A DNA stretch of 64,000 nucleotides from Curtobacterium guangdongense (GTDB lineage: Bacteria > Actinomycetota > Actinomycetes > Actinomycetales > Microbacteriaceae): contig NZ_JBMPIT010000002.1 of the NCBI RefSeq assembly GCF_049341845.1, positions 62,001 through 126,000 on the forward strand, in the 5' to 3' direction. Each line of letters starts with the position of its first letter. Within the stretch, counting starts at the first letter, position 1. The notes beneath the pieces were generated by a model. It was not told the DNA's origin. It saw only the letters and a program-made list of their open reading frames with translations, and ran no database searches. Below, in pieces: positions 25,786 through 34,471 of the stretch. Position numbers and translations under genes: made by a program.

Positions 25786-27015
25786 TCAGTAGCGGATGGC
25801 GTCGATGACCTTCACGCGCACCGCGACGAGTGCCGGGAGCAGTCCGGCGAGCGCCCCGACGAACACCGCGGCGCCGATCCCGACGAACGCGGCCTCGAGC
25901 GGGAACGGTGCTCCCCCGATGTCAGCCCCGCTCGTGATCGCGGTCCGCACGGTCTCGTTGCTGAGCACCGCCGCCCCGAGCATCACGCCGATGCCCCCGG
26001 CGACGGCGGTCCCGAGGACGTTCTCGAGCAGCACGGCCACGAAGATCCGGCCGGCTGAGGCGCCGACACCGCGACGGATGCCGATCTCGCGGATCCGCTG
26101 CCGGACGCTCACGAGCGAGACGTTGAGCAGTCCGAGGCCACCGAGCACCAGGACGAGCACCGACACCGCGGCGATGACGTAGCGCAGCGGCCCGAGCGGA
26201 TCGCCGTCCACCGTGGCACCGGCGTCCATGCGGCTCGCGGTGACCTCGATGCCGCCGCCGAGGGTCCGCTCGGTGTCGCTCGCGATCCGCTTCGCGAGCT
26301 GCTTGCCGCCCGATGCCGGGATCCAGACCTCGAACGTGCGACTGCCGCCCATCTCCGGGTCGACGACGGTCCCGGCGGCGGCCGTCGTGCGCGCGAGCTG
26401 GAACATGCCCGGTTCGGTGTCGTACTCGGACGTCTTGTACTCCCCGACGACGACCGCGGTGACGGCGGGCGTCCCGGGCAGTCGGACGGTCGGGTGCGTC
26501 ACGAGGTCGGGATCGCCCAGGCGGTCGAGGAAGGCCCGGTTCACGATGATCGCCGGCGCCAGCCTGTCGCGGTCGGACTCGGTGAACCAGGATCCGTCGG
26601 CCATCCGGACCCGGTGGATCTCGGCGTACCCGGGGTCGACGGTCTTCGTCCACACGTCGCCGACGCCGTCCGGGAACTGGACCTTCCGCGGCCCCTCCGC
26701 CGCCTCGCTCGCGTACGACACGTCGTAGCGGGCGGCCCCGGCACGGAGCTGGTCGAACACCGCGTCCTCGTCGGACAGGGCGTCCCCCGACTTCGTCGAC
26801 GCAGTGAGCTGGAACGTCGCCGGCCGCCCGCCGTACTGCTCGTTGAACGCCTCCGTCGCCTTCTCGGCGAGCGATCCGAACCCGACGACGACGGCGAGCG
26901 ACGCGACCGCGATGGTCACGCCGACCAGACTGAGCACGACACGCCCGCGGTGCACGCGGAGCTCCTGCCAGGACTCGACGAACGTCCCGACGACGGTGCT
27001 GAACACGCCGTTCAC
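25786..27015 (-). CDS. ABC transporter permease, MacB/FtsX type
   Basis: This 409-residue permease has the MacB layout: an N-terminal membrane segment (VVLSLVGVTIAVASLAVVVGF), a large extracytoplasmic domain (~230 residues) and three C-terminal FtsX-type membrane helices (VIAAVSVLVLVLGGLGLLN; LGTAVAGGIGVMLGAA; FVGALAGLLPALVAVRV). It probably exports or senses a peptide, lipid or antibiotic with the ATPase and adaptor beside it. It overlaps the ATPase gene by 4 nt. The cassette lies between ftsK and rnj, which are usually close together in this order. Confidence 0.88.
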   Translation of the reverse strand: MNGVFSTVVGTFVESWQELRVHRGRVVLSLVGVTIAVASLAVVVGFGSLAEKATEAFNEQYGGRPATFQLTASTKSGDALSDEDAVFDQLRAGAARYDVSYASEAAEGPRKVQFPDGVGDVWTKTVDPGYAEIHRVRMADGSWFTESDRDRLAPAIIVNRAFLDRLGDPDLVTHPTVRLPGTPAVTAVVVGEYKTSEYDTEPGMFQLARTTAAAGTVVDPEMGGSRTFEVWIPASGGKQLAKRIASDTERTLGGGIEVTASRMDAGATVDGDPLGPLRYVIAAVSVLVLVLGGLGLLNVSLVSVRQRIREIGIRRGVGASAGRIFVAVLLENVLGTAVAGGIGVMLGAAVLSNETVRTAITSGADIGGAPFPLEAAFVGIGAAVFVGALAGLLPALVAVRVKVIDAIRY

Positions 27016-27710
27016 GCGGCGGCCTCCTCGAACGCGCCGACCACGAGGCCGTGGTCGATCCGGTGGACCGTGTCCGCGCGGGCAGCGACGGCGGCGTCGT
27101 GCGTGATGGTCATGAGCGCGGCACCGGTCTCGGCGGCGACGGTCTCGAGCAGCTCCATGACGATGCGACCGGTGTCGACGTCGAGCGCCCCGGTCGGCTC
27201 GTCGGCCAGGATGAGCCGTGGCGAGCGGACGAGTGCCCTGGCGATCGCGACGCGCTGCTGCTCGCCGCCGGAGAGCCGGTGCGGCTGCGTGTCGGCCCGG
27301 TCGGCCAGTCCCACGCGGTCGAGCATCTCGGTGGCGAGACGACGACGGCGCCAGAAGTCCTTCCCGGTCGCGTAGAGGAGCGGGATCTCGACGTTCTCGA
27401 CCGCGGTGCGGCCCTGCAACAGGTTGAACTGCTGGAACACGAAGCCGACGTCGGCCCCGCGGATCCGGTCGCGACGGAGCGACCCGGCCCGGCCGACGTC
27501 GACCCCGCCGAACTCGTGCGTGCCGTCGGTCGGGGTGTCGAGCAGCCCGAGGACGTTGAGCAGCGTCGACTTGCCGGAACCCGAGCGGCCGACGATCGCG
27601 GTGGTGCTGCCGGCTTCGACGTCGAGGTCGATCCCGCGGAGGATCTCCAGCGTGGAGCCGTCCGGCAGCGTGACGGACTTCTGCAGCCCGCGGACGGAGA
27701 CCAGACTCAT
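27012..27710 (-). CDS. ABC transporter ATP-binding protein, LolD/MacB type
   Basis: The 232-residue ATPase has Walker A GRSGSGKST (41-49), Q-loop FVFQQFNLLQG, signature LSGGEQQRVAIARAL and Walker B LILADEPTGALD. The GALD extension after Walker B is typical of the MacB/LolD group that partners FtsX-type permeases. It overlaps both neighbours by 4 nt, so the three genes form a tight operon. Confidence 0.95.
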   Translation of the reverse strand: MSLVSVRGLQKSVTLPDGSTLEILRGIDLDVEAGSTTAIVGRSGSGKSTLLNVLGLLDTPTDGTHEFGGVDVGRAGSLRRDRIRGADVGFVFQQFNLLQGRTAVENVEIPLLYATGKDFWRRRRLATEMLDRVGLADRADTQPHRLSGGEQQRVAIARALVRSPRLILADEPTGALDVDTGRIVMELLETVAAETGAALMTITHDAAVAARADTVHRIDHGLVVGAFEEAAA

Positions 27711-28711
27711 CCGACCATCACCGCGCCACCCTCGGCGGAGTCGTCCTCGGACTGTTCCTTGCCCGGCACGAACTGCAGGACCTGGTCACCCTCGGCCACC
27801 CCGGACTTCACCTCGACCAGTTCACCGTCGTTGATCCCCAGCTCGACGTCGCGCGTCTCGCGCTTCCCCTCGTCCGTGACGACCGTGACGACGCCCTTCT
27901 GCGCGGTGCCCTGGACGGCCGTGGTCGGGAGGGTCAGGACGCCCTCGGCCTTGCCGGCGGGCACGGCCACGGTGACCTCGAGGCCCGGGAACACCGTCAC
28001 GTCTCCAGGGACGTCGCACTCCAGCTGCGTCCCGCCGGACGAGGACTCCGATCCGGATCCGTCCGCGGCGTCGGTGTCCGACGACGAGGAGTCGGACGCG
28101 GCCGCGCTCGTCAACGACAGGTTGGTGCACGTGAACGGCGCCGGGCCGTCCTTGACCGTCACGGTCGCCTCGGACGGGCGGTTGACCAGGCGGTAGAGCT
28201 GCGCGGCCTCGAGCGTGGCGCTCGCGCGGTACGACTCCGGCGCGACACGGGCAACGGTCGTGCCGATGTCGACCGGCTGCTTCGACACCAGGTCGAGACC
28301 GGACACGGTGCCGGCGGCCGGAGCGGCGACGGTCGAGAAGGTGACCTTCGGCGGGAGCGGGCTGCCGTCGGCCGTGACACCGTCGACCGGGGTCTCGACG
28401 CGGACGTCGAGGATCGCCGCACCCTGCTCGACGTGGTCGCCGTTCGCCACGAAGAGGCGGTTCACGGTACCGGCTGCCGTTGCGCGCACCGGGGTGGACG
28501 CGACAGAGCGGATGGTGCCCTTCGCCTCGACGTCGTTGCTGATGTCGCCCTTCTCCACCGTGACGACCGGATCGTCGATCTTGCCGGTCGGGACCTTGTC
28601 GGCCTCCGGCGGCTGGGCGGCGAAGAACGCGAGCCGGACGAGTGCCACTGCGATGGCGGCGAACACCAGGAACTTGAGGCCGGGCCAGACCCAGCGACGC
28701 AGAACGATCAC
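27707..28711 (-). CDS. Membrane-fusion/adaptor-like protein (HlyD/MacA family)
   Basis: This 334-residue protein has one N-terminal membrane anchor (LKFLVFAAIAVALVRLAFF), then a biotinyl-lipoyl-like and barrel architecture: VVTVEKGDISNDVEAKGTI, VNRLFVANGDHVEQGAAIL and AAPAAGTVSGLDL. A Ser/Asp-rich stretch near residue 205 is unusual. It would link the permease to the cell envelope; in Gram-positives it may act as an extracytoplasmic substrate chaperone. It starts at GTG 28711, 6 bases after a TAGTAT -10 element (28723-28718), so the mRNA may be leaderless. Confidence 0.83.
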   Translation of the reverse strand: MIVLRRWVWPGLKFLVFAAIAVALVRLAFFAAQPPEADKVPTGKIDDPVVTVEKGDISNDVEAKGTIRSVASTPVRATAAGTVNRLFVANGDHVEQGAAILDVRVETPVDGVTADGSPLPPKVTFSTVAAPAAGTVSGLDLVSKQPVDIGTTVARVAPESYRASATLEAAQLYRLVNRPSEATVTVKDGPAPFTCTNLSLTSAAASDSSSSDTDAADGSGSESSSGGTQLECDVPGDVTVFPGLEVTVAVPAGKAEGVLTLPTTAVQGTAQKGVVTVVTDEGKRETRDVELGINDGELVEVKSGVAEGDQVLQFVPGKEQSEDDSAEGGAVMVG

Positions 28712-28717
28712 ACAGGA

Positions 28718-28723
28718 ATACTA
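28718..28723 (-). promoter_or_regulatory. Candidate -10 element for a leaderless ABC operon mRNA
   Basis: On the minus strand TAGTAT is followed after only 6 bases by the GTG start at 28711. Transcription would begin near the start codon. There is no purine-rich ribosome site in the gap. The -35 region is not clear. Confidence 0.45.
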
Positions 28724-28767
28724 GTGACCGGCATGCCGACGAAAGATCATGCTCTGGGATGAGATGC

Positions 28768-28807
28768 AGGCCCGCCGCAGCGTCCGGGACGGACGTGTGG
28801 CGGGCCT
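28768..28807 (-). terminator. Hairpin terminator after rnj
   Basis: AGGCCCGCC (28768-28776) pairs with GGCGGGCCT (28799-28807), and inside it CGTCC (28781-28785) pairs with GGACG (28791-28795), giving an extended hairpin 21 bp past the rnj stop on the minus strand. Confidence 0.7.
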
Positions 28808-28827
28808 CCAGGCCGAACGCGCGAGCG

Positions 28828-30504
28828 CTATGCCTCGATGATCACCGGGACGATCATCGGACGGCGGCGGTGCTTCGTGTTCACCCAGCGCCCGACGGTG
28901 CGGCGGACCACCTGGCTGAACGCGTGCTGGTCCCGCGTGCCGTTGCCGGCTGCGTCGGCCAGGGCACGGGCGATCTGCGGCCGGACGTCGTCGAAGACGG
29001 AGTCGTCCTCGGCGAAGCCGCGCGACTGGATCTCCGGGCCGATGACGCACTGTCCGGTCGTGAAGTCGACGGCACAGAAGACGGAGATGAAGCCCTCTTC
29101 CGCCAGGACCCGACGGTCCTTGAGGTCGGCGTCGGTGATCTCGCCGACGGTCGAACCGTCCACGTAGACGTACCCGATGTCGAGCTGTCCGACGACGTTC
29201 GCGACCCCGTCCTTCAGGTCGACGACGATGCCGTCCTGACCGAGGATGACGTTCCGCGGCGGGACACCCGTCTGGATCGCCAGGTCGGCGTTCGCGTAGA
29301 GGTGCCGGTGCTCGCCGTGCACGGGCAGGACGTTGCGCGGACGCAGGATGTTGTAGCAGTACAACAGCTCGCCGGCGGACGCGTGGCCGGAGACGTGCAC
29401 CTTCGCGTTGCCCTTGTGCACGACCTTCGCGCCGAGCTTCGTCAGGCCGTCGATCACGCGGTAGACGGCGTTCTCGTTGCCAGGGATGAGCGACGACGCG
29501 AGGATGACGGTGTCGCCCTCGCCGATCTCGATCTGGTGCTCGAGGTTCGCCATGCGGGCGAGGACGGCCATCGGCTCACCCTGGGACCCGGTCGACATGT
29601 AGACGATCTGGTCGTCCGGGACGTCCTTGGCCTTCTTCGTGTCGATGAGCACGTTCTCCGGCACGCGCAGGTACCCGAGGTCGGCGGCGATCGTCATGTT
29701 GCGGATCATCGAGCGGCCCATGAACGCGACACGGCGGTTCGCGGCGGCTGCGGCGTCGAGCACCTGCTGCACGCGGTGCACGTGCGAGGAGAAGCTCGCG
29801 ACGACGACCTTCTTGCGCGCCCGCATGATGATGTTCTCGAGCACCGGACCGATGTCGCGCTCCGGAGCGGTGAACCCTGGGACGTCGGCGTTGGTGGAGT
29901 CCGGCAGGAACAGGTCGACGCCGGCCTCGCCGAGCCGCGCGAATGCACGGAGGTCGGTGATGCGGTCGTCGAGCGGCAGCTGGTCCATCTTGAAGTCGCC
30001 GGTGTGCAGCACGCGCCCTGCCGGGGTCGTGATGGCGACGGCGAGGGCGTCCGGGATGGAGTGGTTCACGGCGACGAACTCGAGGTGGAACGGGCCGAGC
30101 TGCTCGGTCTGGTCCTCCTGCACGACGAGCGTGTAGGGCTTGATCCGGTGTTCCTTGAGCTTCGCCTCGACGAGCGCCAGGGTCAGCGTGGAGCCGATCA
30201 GCGGGATGTCCTGACGGAGCTTCAGCAGGTACGGCACGGCGCCGATGTGGTCCTCGTGACCGTGCGTGAGCACGACGCCGAGGACGTCGTCGAGGCGGTC
30301 CCGGATCGGCGCGAAGTCGGGCAGGATCAGGTCGACGCCCGGCTGGTGCTCCTCGGGGAACAGCACGCCGGCGTCGACGATGAGCAGCTTGCCCTCGTAC
30401 TCGTAGACGGTCATGTTGCGACCGATCTCGCCGAGGCCACCGACCGGGATGACCCGGAGGGTGCCCGGCTCGAGGGGCTGGGGTTCGGAGACTTGTGTGG
30501 GCAT
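28828..30504 (-). CDS. rnj: Ribonuclease J
   Basis: RNase J is a dual endo/5' exoribonuclease of the metallo-beta-lactamase/beta-CASP class used in mRNA decay and rRNA maturation. The 558-residue protein has the zinc motif LTHGHEDHIGAVPYLL, LHTGDFKMD, FLPDSTNADVPG, the beta-CASP segment GSQGEPMAVLARM and the C-terminal VHVSGHAS and PVHGEHRHLYANA motifs. ATG 30504 (MPTQVSEP) is used; the open frame extends to 30555. It lies 47 bp downstream of dapA, the conserved actinobacterial dapA-rnj pair. Confidence 0.96.
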   Translation of the reverse strand: MPTQVSEPQPLEPGTLRVIPVGGLGEIGRNMTVYEYEGKLLIVDAGVLFPEEHQPGVDLILPDFAPIRDRLDDVLGVVLTHGHEDHIGAVPYLLKLRQDIPLIGSTLTLALVEAKLKEHRIKPYTLVVQEDQTEQLGPFHLEFVAVNHSIPDALAVAITTPAGRVLHTGDFKMDQLPLDDRITDLRAFARLGEAGVDLFLPDSTNADVPGFTAPERDIGPVLENIIMRARKKVVVASFSSHVHRVQQVLDAAAAANRRVAFMGRSMIRNMTIAADLGYLRVPENVLIDTKKAKDVPDDQIVYMSTGSQGEPMAVLARMANLEHQIEIGEGDTVILASSLIPGNENAVYRVIDGLTKLGAKVVHKGNAKVHVSGHASAGELLYCYNILRPRNVLPVHGEHRHLYANADLAIQTGVPPRNVILGQDGIVVDLKDGVANVVGQLDIGYVYVDGSTVGEITDADLKDRRVLAEEGFISVFCAVDFTTGQCVIGPEIQSRGFAEDDSVFDDVRPQIARALADAAGNGTRDQHAFSQVVRRTVGRWVNTKHRRRPMIVPVIIEA

Positions 30505-30551
30505 TCGGTCCTGACTGCTTCGGCGGCGCGCGTCCTGCGCGCCGCGGTCGA

Positions 30552-31535
30552 TCAACGGGTGGTGCCTGGCACCTTCGGAAGCGCACCGCCGGCGGCCGCG
30601 TTGCGGTCCGGGCGGAAGTTGGAGAAGTCGGCGCCGGGGATCCCGTGCACGGCCTCGAGGGAGGTCTCGATGGCGTAGGCCTCGGAGTCTTCGGGGCCGA
30701 CGAGCGGCAGACGCACACGCGGGCTGCCGATGCGCCCGAGCCCGTGCAGGATGTACTTCGCCGCGACGGTGCCGGGCACGTGCGTCATCACGGCGCGGAC
30801 CAGCGGTTCGATGCGCTGGTGCTCGCGCGTCGCGGTGGCGAGATCCCCGGCGTTCACGGCGTCGATGATGGTCCGGTACGGCGTCGACGTGATGTTGGCC
30901 GTCACGCCGATGAGTCCGGTCGCGCCGATCGACAGGTGCGGGAGCACGTTCGTGTCGTCGCCGGAGAAGTACATCAGGTCGGTGTTGTTGAGCACGCGGG
31001 ACACCTCGGCGAAGTCGCCCTTGGCGTCCTTGACCGCCATGATGTTCGGGTGGTGCGAGGCCCGCACGATCGTCTCGTACGTGATCGGGATGCCCGTGCG
31101 GCCCGGGATGTCGTAGAGGATGACCGGCAGGTCGGTGGCGTCCGCGATCATCCGGAAGTGCGTGAGCACGCCGGACTGCGTCGGCTTGTTGTAGTACGGC
31201 GTGACGATCATCACGCCGTCGGCGCCGGCCCGCTCGCTCTGCTTGTAGAGGTGGATCGCGTGCGCGGTCTCGTTCGAGCCGCCGCCCGTGATGATCTTCG
31301 CGCGGCCGTTCGCGACGGACTTGCCGACCTCGACCAGCCGGAGCTTCTCCGGGTCGGTGAGCGTGGACGTCTCGCCGGTGGTGCCGGTCACGACGATGCC
31401 GTCGGCACCGGCGGTGATGCAGTCGTCGATGTGCTGCTCGACGCCCGGCCAGTCCACTTCACCGTCGGCGGTGAAGGGGGTCACGAGGGCGACGAGGACC
31501 TGACCGAAGGGATTCTCACGCGGGGACACGGCCAC
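30552..31535 (-). CDS. dapA: 4-hydroxy-tetrahydrodipicolinate synthase DapA
   Basis: DapA condenses pyruvate and aspartate semialdehyde, the first committed step to lysine and diaminopimelate. The protein has TGTTGETSTLTDPEK (phosphate-like loop), VMIVTPYYNKPTQSG with the catalytic Tyr, and the Schiff-base Lys in NIMAVKDAKGD. GTG 31535 (VAVSPREN, 327 residues) or GTG 31529 (VSPRENPFG) may be the start; neither has a convincing ribosome site. The longer open frame upstream is the shadow of dfrA. Confidence 0.95.
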   Translation of the reverse strand: MAVSPRENPFGQVLVALVTPFTADGEVDWPGVEQHIDDCITAGADGIVVTGTTGETSTLTDPEKLRLVEVGKSVANGRAKIITGGGSNETAHAIHLYKQSERAGADGVMIVTPYYNKPTQSGVLTHFRMIADATDLPVILYDIPGRTGIPITYETIVRASHHPNIMAVKDAKGDFAEVSRVLNNTDLMYFSGDDTNVLPHLSIGATGLIGVTANITSTPYRTIIDAVNAGDLATATREHQRIEPLVRAVMTHVPGTVAAKYILHGLGRIGSPRVRLPLVGPEDSEAYAIETSLEAVHGIPGADFSNFRPDRNAAAGGALPKVPGTTR

Positions 31536-31642
31536 CAGCGTACCGGGGATGGGCACGGGCGAGGCCGTCCGCCCGGACGGTGGCCCGCCAGCGGCCGGTC
31601 TGGAGGCTCGGTGCGCGTCCGTCGCGCACCTGCGGTCCGCCG

Positions 31643-32170
31643 TCAGCTGCGGCGGCGCCACTCCAGGAAGCGGTAGCGCGTGCCGCCGTTGCGGGAGGTC
31701 TGCCACGGGCCCTCGTCGACGAGCGACCACGCGTCGTCCAGCGTCGGCGCGACGGTGTCGCCGGCGACCTCGGTGTCGATCACGGTCTCGGAGACCCGGT
31801 CCGCGAAGGGCACCGCTGCCTCGTAGACCTGTCCTCCGCCGATGACCCAGACGGACTCGTCGGTGTCGAGCGCCGTCGCCAGGTCGTGCACGACCGTTGC
31901 GCCGTCGGCCGACCACGAGGCGTCGCGGGTGAGCACGACGTTGCGGCGACCCGGCAGCGGCCGGAAACGCTCCGGCAGCGAGTCCCAGGTGCGCCGACCC
32001 ATCACGACGGTGGCGTTGCCCGTCACCTGCCGGAAGTGCGCGAGGTCCTCCGGCACGTGCCACGGCATCCCGCCGTCCGCGCCGATGACCCCGTCGAGCG
32101 ACCGCGCCCAGACGAGGCCGACACCCCGGACGGGCTCGAGCCACTGCTCCGTCGGCTGCTCCGCCGGCAT
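31643..32170 (-). CDS. dfrA: Dihydrofolate reductase
   Basis: DHFR regenerates tetrahydrofolate with NADPH, needed after the thymidylate synthase step encoded just upstream. The 175-residue protein shows LVWARSLDGVIGADGGMPWH, VVMGRRTWDSLPE, VVLTRD and WVIGGGQVYEAAVP, all standard DHFR segments, with Asp at the substrate position (PEDLAHF). Its ATG (32170) shares one base with the thyA TGA, so translation is coupled. The N-terminal ~20 residues before GVGLVWA are an extension. Confidence 0.95.
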   Translation of the reverse strand: MPAEQPTEQWLEPVRGVGLVWARSLDGVIGADGGMPWHVPEDLAHFRQVTGNATVVMGRRTWDSLPERFRPLPGRRNVVLTRDASWSADGATVVHDLATALDTDESVWVIGGGQVYEAAVPFADRVSETVIDTEVAGDTVAPTLDDAWSLVDEGPWQTSRNGGTRYRFLEWRRRS

Positions 32171-33000
32171 CAGACGGCGACCGCGCCCTTGATCGCCGGG
32201 TGGTGGTGGTAGCCGAGGACCTCGAAGTCCTCGTACTGGTAGTCGTCGATCGAGTCGCGGCGCGCGATCTCGAGGGTCGGCGGCGCGTACGGCGTGCGGG
32301 AGAGCTGCTCGCGGACCTGCTCGACGTGGTTGTCGTAGATGTGGCAGTCGCCGCCGGTCCACACGAAGTCGCCGACCTCGAGCCCGGTCTGCGCCGCGAT
32401 CATGTGCGTCAGGAGCGCGTACGAGGCGATGTTGAACGGCACGCCGAGGAACATGTCCGCGCTCCGCTGGTAGAGCTGGCACGAGAGCTTGCCGTCGTTG
32501 ACGTAGAACTGGAAGAACGCGTGGCACGGTGCGAGTGCCATGTCCGGGATGTCCGACACGTTCCACGCCGACACGATGAGCCGGCGGGAGTCGGGGTTCG
32601 ACCGGATCTGCTCGATGACCTGGGCGATCTGGTCGACGTGCTCCCCCGACGGCGTCGGCCACGATCGCCACTGCACGCCGTAGACGGGGCCGAGGTCGCC
32701 GGACTCGTCCGCCCACTCGTTCCAGATCCGGACGCCGTGTTCCTGCAGCCAGGTCGCGTTGCCGTCGCCGCGGAGGAACCAGAGGAGTTCGTACGCGATC
32801 GACTTGAAGTGCACGCGCTTGGTCGTGACGAGCGGGAAGCCCTCGGACAGGTCGTACCGGAGCTGCGCGCCGAAGATGCTCCGCGTGCCGGTCCCGGTGC
32901 GGTCGCCCTTGGGAGCGCCGTCGTCGAGGACGCGCCGGAGGAGGTCTTCGTACGGGGTGGCAACGGTGGCGTCGGGCTGGACGGTCGCGGTGTCGGTCAC
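32170..33000 (-). CDS. thyA: Thymidylate synthase ThyA
   Basis: ThyA methylates dUMP to dTMP with methylenetetrahydrofolate. The 276-residue enzyme has DRTGTGTRSIFGAQLRYDL, the catalytic Cys in LAPCHAFFQFYV, QRSADMFLGVPFNIASYALL and GDCHIYDNHVEQ. GTG 33000 is chosen over a longer frame reaching 33333, which is the antisense shadow of the divergent epimerase gene. Forms an operon with dfrA. Confidence 0.96.
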   Translation of the reverse strand: MTDTATVQPDATVATPYEDLLRRVLDDGAPKGDRTGTGTRSIFGAQLRYDLSEGFPLVTTKRVHFKSIAYELLWFLRGDGNATWLQEHGVRIWNEWADESGDLGPVYGVQWRSWPTPSGEHVDQIAQVIEQIRSNPDSRRLIVSAWNVSDIPDMALAPCHAFFQFYVNDGKLSCQLYQRSADMFLGVPFNIASYALLTHMIAAQTGLEVGDFVWTGGDCHIYDNHVEQVREQLSRTPYAPPTLEIARRDSIDDYQYEDFEVLGYHHHPAIKGAVAV

Positions 33001-33091
33001 ACCCGAGAGCCTAAACGCGACCACCCACACTGGCGAGCCGACGTGCGAGCCGTCCCCCGAGCCTCCAGACCGACTGCGTAGCGTGGTCTCC

Positions 33092-34000
33092 ATGACCGAA
33101 CCGCTCTCGATCCTGGTGGCCGGCGCGTCCGGGTTCATCGGGACCCCGCTGGTACGCGCCCTGCGCGACGCCGGGCACCACGTCTCGACCCTGGTGCGGC
33201 GCGAGCCGCACACCCCGACGGAGTTCCGGTGGGCCCCCGGCAGCCGACCGCTCGACCCCGCGATCCTCGACGGCGCCGACGTGGTCGTCAACCTCGCCGG
33301 GGCGAACATCGGCAAGCTGCCGTGGACGGACACCTACAAGCAGGAGATCCGGCGCTCCCGGGTCGACGCTACCGACACCCTCGTCGAGGCGATGCGGCAC
33401 GCCACGACCCCGCCGCGCCTGTTCCTGTCCGGGTCCGCGTCCGGCGTCTACGGCGACCGCCCCTCGGACGTGCTCGGGGACGACGCCGCTGCCGGGACGG
33501 GCTTCCTCGCCGAGGTGTGCACCGCGTGGGAGGCCGCCGCGAACCGGGCGCCGGACGGGGTCAGGGTGGTCACGCTGCGGACGGGCATCGTCGTCGGCAA
33601 GGGTGGGGGCGCGCTCGCACCGCTCGTCCCGCTGACGAAGGCCGGGCTGGGCGGACGACTCGGCACCGGCGGCCAGCACTGGCCGTGGATCGCGCTCGAG
33701 GACGAGGTCGGTGCGATCGTGCACCTCGCGACCTCGTCCTCCGCGGCCGAGGTGTCCGGCCCGGTGAACCTCGCGGGTCCGGAGCCGGCCGTCGCCGACC
33801 GGATCACGAAGCGCGTCGCCGAGGACCTGCACCGCCCCTACCTCTTCCGGATCCCGGAGTTCGCGCTGAAGGCACTGCTGCGGGACGCCGCGGACGAGAT
33901 GCTGCTGTCGAGCCAGCAGATGGTCCCGACGAAACTGCTCGAGTCCGGCTACGCGTTCCGGTACACCCGGGCAGAGGCCGCGGTCGACGCGGCGTTCTAG
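33092..34000 (+). CDS. SDR-type epimerase, TIGR01777/YfcH family
   Basis: This 302-residue NAD(P)-binding protein has the Rossmann motif LVAGASGFIGTPLVRAL (residues ~9-25), NLAGANIGKLPWTD and FLSGSASGVYGD. It has the DUF1731 C-terminal part (PEFALKALLRDAADEMLLSSQ...LLESGYAFRY). These features define the YfcH/SulA-like epimerase family, whose substrate is not established. It is divergent from thyA. Its stop lies in the first copy of a 22-bp tandem duplication shared with the convergent gene. Confidence 0.88.
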   Translation: MTEPLSILVAGASGFIGTPLVRALRDAGHHVSTLVRREPHTPTEFRWAPGSRPLDPAILDGADVVVNLAGANIGKLPWTDTYKQEIRRSRVDATDTLVEAMRHATTPPRLFLSGSASGVYGDRPSDVLGDDAAAGTGFLAEVCTAWEAAANRAPDGVRVVTLRTGIVVGKGGGALAPLVPLTKAGLGGRLGTGGQHWPWIALEDEVGAIVHLATSSSAAEVSGPVNLAGPEPAVADRITKRVAEDLHRPYLFRIPEFALKALLRDAADEMLLSSQQMVPTKLLESGYAFRYTRAEAAVDAAF

Positions 34001-34030
34001 CGGGAGTGTGGCGGCGTTCTAGCGGGAGTG
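33991..34030. repeat. 22-bp tandem duplication spanning two convergent stop codons
   Basis: GGCGTTCTAGCGGGAGTG occurs at 33991-34008 and again at 34013-34030. The TAG of the epimerase gene (33998-34000) is in the first copy. The CTA at 34019-34021 in the second copy, read on the other strand, is the TAG of the TPR membrane gene. A short duplication thus created the spacing between the two genes. Confidence 0.9.
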
Positions 34031-34462
34031 GGCCAGGGCGGTCCGCATGGCTGCCCTGGCCCGCTTCCGGTCGCCTGCGGCGTCGTAGACGATCCCGAGC
34101 CGGAACCAGGCGCGCCAGTCATCAGGAGCGGCCTCGACCGCGGCCTTGTACCGCGGGAAGAGCTCGTCGGCCGCCGCACGATCGGGTCGGCCGGACGGAC
34201 GCAGCGGGACGACGTCAGCGGGGGTGCCGTGCTCGCGTTCGAGGCGGGCACCGAGCCGCGTGATGCGCAGCCCGAATCGGAACTCCAGCACGAGCAGGAG
34301 CGCACCGATGGCCGCCACGACGAAGAGCGCGACGCCGATCGCGATGCCGACGGCGAGCCCCGTCGCGATGAACGCCACGGCGCGCTGCCCGACGAGCACG
34401 ATGTAGAGCGCGAGGAGCACGGTCATGAGGGCCGCGCCCCAGAACGGCGAGCGGAGCTTCAC
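34019..34462 (-). CDS. Small membrane protein with TPR-like C-terminus
   Basis: This 147-residue protein has two hydrophobic helices (ALMTVLLALYIVLVG and AVGIAIGVALFVVAAIGALLLVL, residues ~11-60) followed by a soluble region. A TPR-like pair there reads AAVEAAPDDWRAWFRLGIVYDAAGDRKRARAAM. It lies 9 bp downstream of dapB, probably in the same transcript. Function unknown; TPR regions usually mediate protein contacts. No enzymatic motif. Confidence 0.8.
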   Translation of the reverse strand: MKLRSPFWGAALMTVLLALYIVLVGQRAVAFIATGLAVGIAIGVALFVVAAIGALLLVLEFRFGLRITRLGARLEREHGTPADVVPLRPSGRPDRAAADELFPRYKAAVEAAPDDWRAWFRLGIVYDAAGDRKRARAAMRTALAHSR

Positions 34463-34471
34463 GTGACGCTC

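Noticed and set aside
31643..32716. A longer dihydrofolate reductase with an Arg/Pro-rich N-terminal half
   Set aside because: The extra ~180 residues overlap thyA out of frame; the ATG at 32170 with TGATG overlap gives a normal-length enzyme.
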